Source: Lumbricus terrestris
Lineage: Eukaryota > Annelida > Clitellata > Crassiclitellata > Lumbricidae
NCBI GenBank assembly: GCA_949752735.1
Contig: OX457043.1
Coordinates: 44,433,763 to 44,497,762 of the forward strand
Direction of reading: 5' to 3'
DNA: 64,000 bases
A program made the translations under genes and the position numbers. This document shows positions 57,239-64,000 of this stretch, piece by piece (the first letter of the stretch is position 1; each line of letters begins with the position of its first letter). The notes below the pieces were generated by a model. The model had not been told where the DNA came from. It worked only from the letters and a program-made list of their open reading frames with translations, and did no database searches.

Positions 57239-57385
57239 CAATTTGAACCGAATACAATTTGAACCGAATACAATTTGAAACGAATACAATTTGAAACGAA
57301 TACAATTTGAACCAAATACAATTTGAACCGAATACAAAAAAAATTGAACCGAATTCAATTTGAAACGAATACAATTTGAAATGAA
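57239..57385. repeat. 16-bp minisatellite
   Basis: About nine copies of ACAATTTGAACCGAAT with A/C variants at one position; the LTR retrotransposon begins at its right edge. Confidence 0.93.
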
Positions 57386-58197
57386 TGTAGCGAACCAGGT
57401 CGCTACTAGCTACCTTACTTATTTATTTAAGTGAGGCCGCTATTTTAATTGTGAGTTCATGGGTGCTATGCTTAGCACCGATCGATGCGGTCATCGCTAT
57501 ATTTAGCTTCCAATGCATTTTTCAATGGAAGTTTCCACCACCTGCGATTTCTTATTGGCCAGACATCACGCGATGTTTTAAGCGCCAAAAAGCGCTCTCT
57601 TGCGGCAAATTATCGCGCAAACCTTCAGTCGGGCTGTAGAATTGAACCGGTTAAGACCTACGCTTGTCGAAATCGTGAAACGTGGTGAAATTGTTGGTAT
57701 TTTCAATTCTGGCAAGTTTTCTCAGGTAGAAGACGAGGTTCTTCCGATGTCTTGTGAATCGATGTGTAATTACGAAGATTTCCGGCAACGACTAAATTAA
57801 TAATACGCTTCCTACGGAGAAATTCTGGCATCGGCCGACGACTCAATAACTTTCTACAGGACGGAAAACGGTGGATCGACTGTCCTAAAATATCATTGGG
57901 AACAGGGAAGTATAAGCAACCTAATCTATAGAGCTCGAACCTGAACTAGGTGTAATTAGATAAAACTTGTATCTCTATTTTTGGTGCAAATATTAGTTGT
58001 GGTGTATTCAGTCTGTGAACTGATCGGATAGGTGGGAAATAGTCAGTCTGCGAACTGATCTGATAAAACTTAAGCTAGTCAAGAGACATAGGCGTTTTAG
58101 GAGGGCCTTAATCGTGAAACTTTAATGTTATTTCTATTTTATCGGCCGTGTAAATAATTGCTAATGAACGACAGACCGTCGCTTGATTGATTCTACA
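57386..58197 (+). mobile_element. Probable 5' LTR of the Ty3/Gypsy element
   Basis: Begins TGTAGCGAACC and ends GATTCTACA, giving TGTAG...CTACA inverted ends over 812 bp, directly left of the gag-pol leader. The first 20 bases contain a short palindrome (GTAGCGA/TCGCTAC). The 3' LTR lies outside the window, so the boundaries are inferred. The usual TGG-type primer-binding site is not obvious after 58197. Confidence 0.65.
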
Positions 58198-58250
58198 ATA
58201 AATGAAACTTAAATAGAGAACTGTGAAGTGATTTCTGCTACCGAATTATA

Positions 58251-61200
58251 ATGGACTCTGACGGGGAAACGGACAGTGTCTTAGCGACAGGACAAGAGGA
58301 AGATGAATTATGTCCGAGAGAAACCCTTGAGTTGGGGACTACAGACAATACTGATGACTTAGACCCCGCTGTATTACAGAAACAAATGACTACCATAGAA
58401 CAATTTATGGAGCGCCAGAGTAGCATTTTAATCGGTCTAGCTGAAGAGCTGAATCTAGTTTCCATACAGCAAGCCCAATTAAGTTCCCGCCAGAAAGAAT
58501 GTGAAACAATGGTGAAGTCGGTAGCTGAAGGTAAAGTGGGTGATGGAGCTAGGGGGAAAGTTGAGGAATCGAACCCTGATAAGCACCCATTTAGTGGGGC
58601 TGTTGTGAGCTTAACAGCCACCGCTGACATATGTCCAATATCGGCCCATCCTGAGGAATTTGGTAACCAGAGAAGCTCACACCCTAGGTTAGGATTCGAA
58701 CTCGCTACCATTGACACCAAAACCCTTGACCTAGGACGCAGCTTTCCTCAACCGCGCTTAAGGGGGCGCGCAACAGTAGAGCCCATTAATTTGGGGGTGG
58801 AAACGGTAGGACAGGCGGCGCCCCCGCGCGTCACAATTGGTTCCAGCAAGTGGGATGAAGCTACAAAAGGTCATGGATCAGAGGGTAAAATAATAATGGA
58901 TCCCAGATTTAGTAGAGCAGAAGATTTATGGGAAGAAGTGGAAAATGGGAAAGAAAATTTTTCACAAGATGATCCAAGAAGAGTGGATGTACAGATGAAA
59001 TACTTTGGTGCTAGACCAAAGGATTTACAAGGTCAAGGTCAAAAGGTAAATGACTTACAAGGTCAAAAGGTAAATGATTTACAAGGTCAAGGTCAAAGAG
59101 TAAATACAACTGACATATTGCATGGTCAAGCAATGCATTGTTATGATACAAATGTTTTGTATAGAGATTTTGACTTTGAAAATTACATGTGTAGAAAACA
59201 AGATGATAAATTAGTTAGAATTGGAATCGAAAATAAATCTGAAAACGATGATTCAGAAATCACTGATGTGCGATCCCTACATAGAGTTGAACTCGAACCA
59301 AAAGCGTTAAGGGTAGAACAAAACGAGGGTAGAATTTGTGCTAATCCTAGACTTGTAGTTTCAGATGGAAAATCGGGGGATTCTTCGTTGCTGAGCGACG
59401 ACCACGTGGGAACATGGGATGCACATCCTCGCCAGCCAGCGACCGCTATTCATCGGGCTGCCACCTTTTCCCCCTCGTCGGTTCCTGAAGCAGAAAAATT
59501 CCGGTCACCGAGTAATCCGCTGTCACAAGTGACCGCTTCAGTCACCTCGGCTGCTTCTGATGTTCTGTTCTGCGAGTCGAAAACAGAACCCGGAAGGACC
59601 CTCCCAGTCTTCGCATCAGTTCCTCAGATGTTCGCGTACACATCTGCTCCGAGTCGACCGATCATGTCCATGGTGTCCCTGTCGTCGGAAACTCGAGTCA
59701 CGCACAGCTACGAATACATGCATTGGGCTAATGGTCAGCCCATGTATGCGCCATACAGCCAGAAGATGGTTCCACCTGTTCCAGTCTTCCCTGTCTACGC
59801 GGAAGCAGTTTCCCTTCCGATCCAGATGCAACCGTGGCCCATGACGAACACAGTTCTGGAAAACTCTGTCAAGGTCATGCAACTGCATCCATCGTCAGAA
59901 ATGTTCAGCCCAGCCAGTGTGAACTGTCAAGATAACTGTCCGAAAACAGCTGAAGGAAAGACAGTCAGTCTTTCTTTCCCAGCAGTGCAAGTTGCTGCTG
60001 AAAGTCGAGCATCAACTGGTGACATGGTAACGCCATCATCCAACACAGAACAAGAAAAAGCTGCCGACTCAACAAGAGAGAAGGTGAGATCGCACATGAA
60101 ACTAGGTCATTATAATGGAAAAACGTCGGTAGAGGTGTTCCTAAAAAAATTTGAGGTGTGTTCCAAGAACAATCGATGGACAGAAGACGAAAAACTAGCA
60201 CAACTGACCTGCGCACTGGTCGAACCTGTAGATCAACTTCTTTATGAATTTGACTCTGACACAATCACCACATGCGCCGACTTGATGGACAGGTTGAGGC
60301 TAAGACATGGGAGCACTGACCAAACGGTTTTGTACCAGACTCAACTAAGTGCTCGCAGACAGAAGGTAGGAGAAGATCTGGGTTCTTTAGTCCAAGACAT
60401 AAGACGATTAATGATTCTGGCATTCCCGGGACCGAGGTCAACACACAGTGAAACTATTGCGATCAAAGCTTTCCTTGATGCCTTACGAGATAAAGAGCTA
60501 GCCTTAAAAGTGAGAGAGAGGGAACCGGTCACCCTAGACAATGCGTACAAGACGGCCATGAGACTGGAAGGCTACCGCAGAGCTGATGAAGATGGCATGG
60601 ACCGCCAAGAACGACGTCCAGGCCGAGTCAAAACTGTGAAGGAAAGTGATGAAACGGGAGATTGCGATATGAAAGAATTTCGCGAAGACATTGCCCGTCA
60701 ATTGAAACAATTGAGTGACAGAATGGACTGCCTGCTGAATACTCCATCGACCGAAAGACACTATCCGCCATGGCAACCGCAACGCACCTCTTCGGCATGG
60801 AGAGGCACAAACTATAGAAATCAACGTTGGAGTCAGAAACCGAATGAAAACTACCGAAGAACAACGCCTGACAACCGACGCTGCTTCGAGTGCAACCAGG
60901 TTGGACATTTGGCCCGGGTTTGTCCTCGCAGAATAACCTCTTCGTCAACTGGAGAGCAAGATGAACCTGAAGAACCTGGGGTGAGTAACGCTAGACATGT
61001 AAAAGGAAACAGTGACGCTTATCTATCCGTGACAATTAGAGGAAAGAAATTGCTAGCTTTGTTAGACTCTGGCAGTGAAATGACATTATGCCCTGCGTCG
61101 CTAGTGGATCCGGCGGAAATCAAAGGCTCCAGTCAACTGTTGCAAGCTGCTAATGGGTCTGCAATGCGGGTACTGGGGGAGACTGTATTGAAACTGAAAA

Positions 61201-64000
61201 TCGAAGATCAGGCCTTCGAAATTCCTTGTTTGGTAACTGAGCAGGTTGCTGAACTTATCCTCGGTCTCTCATGGATGGTTAAAGAAAATGTCCTGTGGCA
61301 TATGGGGAAAAGATGGGTCCTCGTGCGGAACTTTTGGTTCACCGTTCATGGTAAATCCCGTTCAGGACTATGTCGTAAAATAATCGTTTCTCGTGATGTT
61401 CAAGTGCCATCAAATAGTGAAATGGACATAACGACACATGCAGTATTACCCAACCTGAAGGCGGTAGCCACCCACTGGGCTGTCAGACCTCAACTGTTGG
61501 ACTCCGGGCTCATTCTAGCAGGGACCCTGCTTCCACACCGGACTTTTGATCTGCCACTCAGAGTCATGAATCCGACCAGTCGACCCATCTGGATAAAGAG
61601 AGGAATCCAATGCACCGCCGAACCGGTTATCGTAGCAGACGAAGAGCCGCTTGCAACGACCGATTCTGCTTGTGCAGCCATCACCGAGACATCGCGGAAG
61701 CAAACCGAAGAGGATGTTACCGAGATTCTGGCCCCGCTATGGGAAGAGATTGCAGCTGATGTGCCGGAGGGAGTACAGCAAAGATTACAGGCAATCATCT
61801 TAGAAAATCAGAAGGCCTTCTCCTTAAATGAATGGGACTTAGGTTTCACCGATGCGATTCAACACGAGATTGAGACGGGGACCGAAAGTCCTGTTAGACA
61901 ATCGCTACGGCGGCAACCCATGTCCGTACTACCTACCATCGATGAACAAGTAAATCAAATGTTGCAACAAAGACTCATTGAACCCTCCGCTTCCGCTTGG
62001 GCCAGCAATGTGGTTATGGTCACGAAGAAAGACGGTACCCCGAGGTTTTGTGTGGACTACCGTGCGGTGAACACTAAAACCCGGAAGGACGCCTACCCCC
62101 TTCCCCTCATCGGCGAAAGTCTCGACGCTTTGGCCGGGGCAAGGTGGTTTAGCACTTTCGACCTCCGTGCAGGTTACCATCAGGTAGCGGTACATCCAAG
62201 AGACCGGCATAAGACGGCTTTCATCACTAGAAGAGGAAGTTTCCAGTTTCGGGTCTTACCATTCGGCCTCTGCAATTCGCCGGCCACCTTTTCACGAATG
62301 ATGAACCTAGTAATGGCTGGACTGAACTTCGAGGTATGTCTCATCTACCTTGACGACATCATTGTCTTCGCCGAAGACCTGGAGACGCACCTGAACCGAC
62401 TAAAACAGGTGCTGGAGCGTCTAGCCAAGGTGGGACTGAAATTGAAACCGTCAAAATGTCACCTGCTACAACGACAAGTACTATTCCTAGGACATGTGAT
62501 CAGCGAGCAGGGAATCACGACCGATCCGGAAAAGACAGTTGCTGTGCGGAGCTGGCCGACTCCGAGAAACCTTAAGGAAGTCCGAGGCTTTATCGGATTG
62601 TGCTCGTACTACCGGAAGTTCGTTCCTGACTTCTCTAACATCGCTAAGCCGCTACATGCCCTGACAAGGAAGGGGTGTCGTTTTCTCTGGTCTGAAGAGT
62701 GTGAAATGGCCTTCACCCAGTTGAAGCAACTTCTTATCGAGGCACCAATACTGGCTTTACCATTGGACGACGGAATGTACGTTCTTGACACTGATGCATC
62801 AGGAGAGGCCGTAGGAGCTGTTCTATCGCAAATCCAACGAGGACAAGAACGAGTCATTTGCTATGGGAGCCGCCTCTGTTCGAGAGCTGAGCAGAATTAT
62901 GATGTAACGAAAAGAGAACTTCTCGCAATCGTCCATTTCTTAAAGGCCTACCGACAGTACTTGCTGGGGCACCGTTTTCTCCTTCGGACAGATCATTCGG
63001 CGCTTCAATGGTTGAGGAGAACCCCTCTCCCCATCGGACAGCAAGCGCGGTGGTTAGCCATTACAGAAGAATTTGAATTTGACATTCAGCACCGGGCAGG
63101 GACGGCACATCGAAACGCAGACGCTATGTCCCGCATTCCACCACAAATACAAGCTGTTCGGGAACTGCGAGACTTCTCGAATGGGCTAACTGGCTTACCA
63201 ATGGATTGGAATAGGACTGTCATGCGTGACGAGCAAAGAACCGATACCGATTTGGACTGGGTGATTCAGAAGAAGTTGGACTCAAGCGATCCGCCCTCTT
63301 ACGAGGAAGTAAGGAGTCAGAGTGGAGCCGTAAAGAACCTAATCTCCCAATGGCCGCAGTTGGAGTTGAGAGATGAACTGTTGGTACGGAAATGGCTGGA
63401 TGCAGAGGATGGCAACGTCGCTAACTACCAGTTGATTCCACCTCCTAGTCGTCGGTTGGCGTTGATTCAGATGTCCCACGAGGGAATAACTGGAGGACAC
63501 ATGGGAATCAAACGAACCTTGTCCCAGTTACAAAAGAGAGCCTACTGGCCCGGCTGGCGAGAAGACGTTCGGATGGCACTGAGGCGATGCACTCCTTGCG
63601 CCCAATACTTCAGAGGCAAACCGCCCAAGCAAGGGCGACTGCAATCAATGGCCGTAGGAGCACCCATGGAATGCCTCGGAGTGGACATCACCGGACCGCA
63701 TCCCACCTCCAGCAAAGGACACCGTTATATCCTGACGGCTGTCGACCACTTCACGCGCTGGGCGGAGGCGCATCCGATCCGCAACCAGGAGGCAGCGACC
63801 GTGGCCCGTGTCCTCGTGAAGGAAGTGTTCTGCCGGTTCGGGTGCCCGCGGCAGATCCTGACGGACCAAGGGCCCTGCTTCGAGGCGGCCCTGTTTCAGG
63901 AACTGTGCCGTCTCCTCCAAATCGACAAAATCCGTACCACCCCCTATAAGCCGAGCACGAATGGCGCGGTCGAAAGATTTCATCGGACCCTGAACGCCCT
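58251..64000 (+). CDS. Ty3/Gypsy gag-pol polyprotein, single frame, open at right edge
   Basis: From ATG 58251 to the window end I find no stop: 1916 codons and continuing. Domains in order: a ~600-residue N-terminal extension, partly low complexity (DLQGQGQKVN repeats, ~residues 260-283); a retrotransposon gag domain (~615-775); a CCHC zinc knuckle CFECNQVGHLARVC (~878-891); an aspartic protease with LALLDSGSE (~936); reverse transcriptase with FCVDYRAVN and the YLDD catalytic motif (~1365-1368); RNase H beginning around VLDTDASGEAVGAVLSQ (~1512); an integrase zinc-binding module (HEGITGGHMG ... CTPC); and a catalytic core with GVDITGP, ILTDQGP and STNGAVERF. The order PR-RT-RH-IN defines Ty3/Gypsy (Metaviridae). 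Gag and pol share one frame with no frameshift site. All catalytic motifs seen are intact, which suggests a young copy. No env region is visible in the window. Confidence 0.96.
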   Translation, partial: MDSDGETDSVLATGQEEDELCPRETLELGTTDNTDDLDPAVLQKQMTTIEQFMERQSSILIGLAEELNLVSIQQAQLSSRQKECETMVKSVAEGKVGDGARGKVEESNPDKHPFSGAVVSLTATADICPISAHPEEFGNQRSSHPRLGFELATIDTKTLDLGRSFPQPRLRGRATVEPINLGVETVGQAAPPRVTIGSSKWDEATKGHGSEGKIIMDPRFSRAEDLWEEVENGKENFSQDDPRRVDVQMKYFGARPKDLQGQGQKVNDLQGQKVNDLQGQGQRVNTTDILHGQAMHCYDTNVLYRDFDFENYMCRKQDDKLVRIGIENKSENDDSEITDVRSLHRVELEPKALRVEQNEGRICANPRLVVSDGKSGDSSLLSDDHVGTWDAHPRQPATAIHRAATFSPSSVPEAEKFRSPSNPLSQVTASVTSAASDVLFCESKTEPGRTLPVFASVPQMFAYTSAPSRPIMSMVSLSSETRVTHSYEYMHWANGQPMYAPYSQKMVPPVPVFPVYAEAVSLPIQMQPWPMTNTVLENSVKVMQLHPSSEMFSPASVNCQDNCPKTAEGKTVSLSFPAVQVAAESRASTGDMVTPSSNTEQEKAADSTREKVRSHMKLGHYNGKTSVEVFLKKFEVCSKNNRWTEDEKLAQLTCALVEPVDQLLYEFDSDTITTCADLMDRLRLRHGSTDQTVLYQTQLSARRQKVGEDLGSLVQDIRRLMILAFPGPRSTHSETIAIKAFLDALRDKELALKVREREPVTLDNAYKTAMRLEGYRRADEDGMDRQERRPGRVKTVKESDETGDCDMKEFREDIARQLKQLSDRMDCLLNTPSTERHYPPWQPQRTSSAWRGTNYRNQRWSQKPNENYRRTTPDNRRCFECNQVGHLARVCPRRITSSSTGEQDEPEEPGVSNARHVKGNSDAYLSVTIRGKKLLALLDSGSEMTLCPASLVDPAEIKGSSQLLQAANGSAMRVLGETVLKLKIEDQAFEIPCLVTEQVAELILGLSWMVKENVLWHMGKRWVLVRNFWFTVHGKSRSGLCRKIIVSRDVQVPSNSEMDITTHAVLPNLKAVATHWAVRPQLLDSGLILAGTLLPHRTFDLPLRVMNPTSRPIWIKRGIQCTAEPVIVADEEPLATTDSACAAITETSRKQTEEDVTEILAPLWEEIAADVPEGVQQRLQAIILENQKAFSLNEWDLGFTDAIQHEIETGTESPVRQSLRRQPMSVLPTIDEQVNQMLQQRLIEPSASAWASNVVMVTKKDGTPRFCVDYRAVNTKTRKDAYPLPLIGESLDALAGARWFSTFDLRAGYHQVAVHPRDRHKTAFITRRGSFQFRVLPFGLCNSPATFSRMMNLVMAGLNFEVCLIYLDDIIVFAEDLETHLNRLKQVLERLAKVGLKLKPSKCHLLQRQVLFLGHVISEQGITTDPEKTVAVRSWPTPRNLKEVRGFIGLCSYYRKFVPDFSNIAKPLHALTRKGCRFLWSEECEMAFTQLKQLLIEAPILALPLDDGMYVLDTDASGEAVGAVLSQIQRGQERVICYGSRLCSRAEQNYDVTKRELLAIVHFLKAYRQYLLGHRFLLRTDHSALQWLRRTPLPIGQQARWLAITEEFEFDIQHRAGTAHRNADAMSRIPPQIQAVRELRDFSNGLTGLPMDWNRTVMRDEQRTDTDLDWVIQKKLDSSDPPSYEEVRSQSGAVKNLISQWPQLELRDELLVRKWLDAEDGNVANYQLIPPPSRRLALIQMSHEGITGGHMGIKRTLSQLQKRAYWPGWREDVRMALRRCTPCAQYFRGKPPKQGRLQSMAVGAPMECLGVDITGPHPTSSKGHRYILTAVDHFTRWAEAHPIRNQEAATVARVLVKEVFCRFGCPRQILTDQGPCFEAALFQELCRLLQIDKIRTTPYKPSTNGAVERFHRTLNA

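Overview
This is a eukaryotic (metazoan) genomic window: coding sequence is cut into short exons with GT-AG borders, non-coding DNA is AT-rich and full of micro- and minisatellites, and tRNA-derived SINEs, DNA-transposon MITEs, a pogo-type transposase and a Ty3/Gypsy retrotransposon fill the space between genes. A liprin-alpha gene with invertebrate-like spacing and the TE mixture suggest a marine invertebrate; the phylum cannot be fixed from the sequence alone.

Layout. About 1.7-20.4 kb (+ strand): twenty phase-consistent exons (992 codons) of a liprin-alpha (PPFIA/SYD-2) synaptic scaffold, from the second half of the N-terminal coiled coil to the third SAM domain. The gene's 5' end lies left of the window and its last coding exon is ambiguous. 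Its introns hold SINEs, hAT-type MITEs and minisatellites. 20.5-31.8 kb: no convincing gene; tandem repeats and one hAT MITE. About 31.8-38.4 kb: a pogo/Tigger-type DNA transposon whose transposase (DDE plus C-terminal PHD finger) is broken by two younger nested transposons, a hAT-type element with an 8-bp target duplication and a TTAA-type element swollen by an ACAT microsatellite. Skipping both insertions and one copy of each duplication leaves the three coding pieces in one frame. 38.4-47.9 kb: gene-poor DNA crowded with small hAT MITEs, some nested. 48.1-49.5 kb (- strand): an intact, intronless, GC-rich gene for a secreted leucine-rich-repeat protein. 49.5-57.4 kb: repeats, a 1.65-kb element with long inverted termini, a mariner-type MITE, and a Harbinger-type MITE inserted in a SINE. 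57.4-64.0 kb: a Ty3/Gypsy LTR retrotransposon with a probable 5' LTR and one uninterrupted gag-pol frame running off the right edge.

Only two host genes (liprin-alpha and the LRR protein) can be supported, and nothing suggests that they work together. The main story is dense, layered transposon activity. At least nine hAT-type insertions carry identical or nearly identical 8-bp target duplications, so their boundaries and relative ages can be read directly from the sequence.
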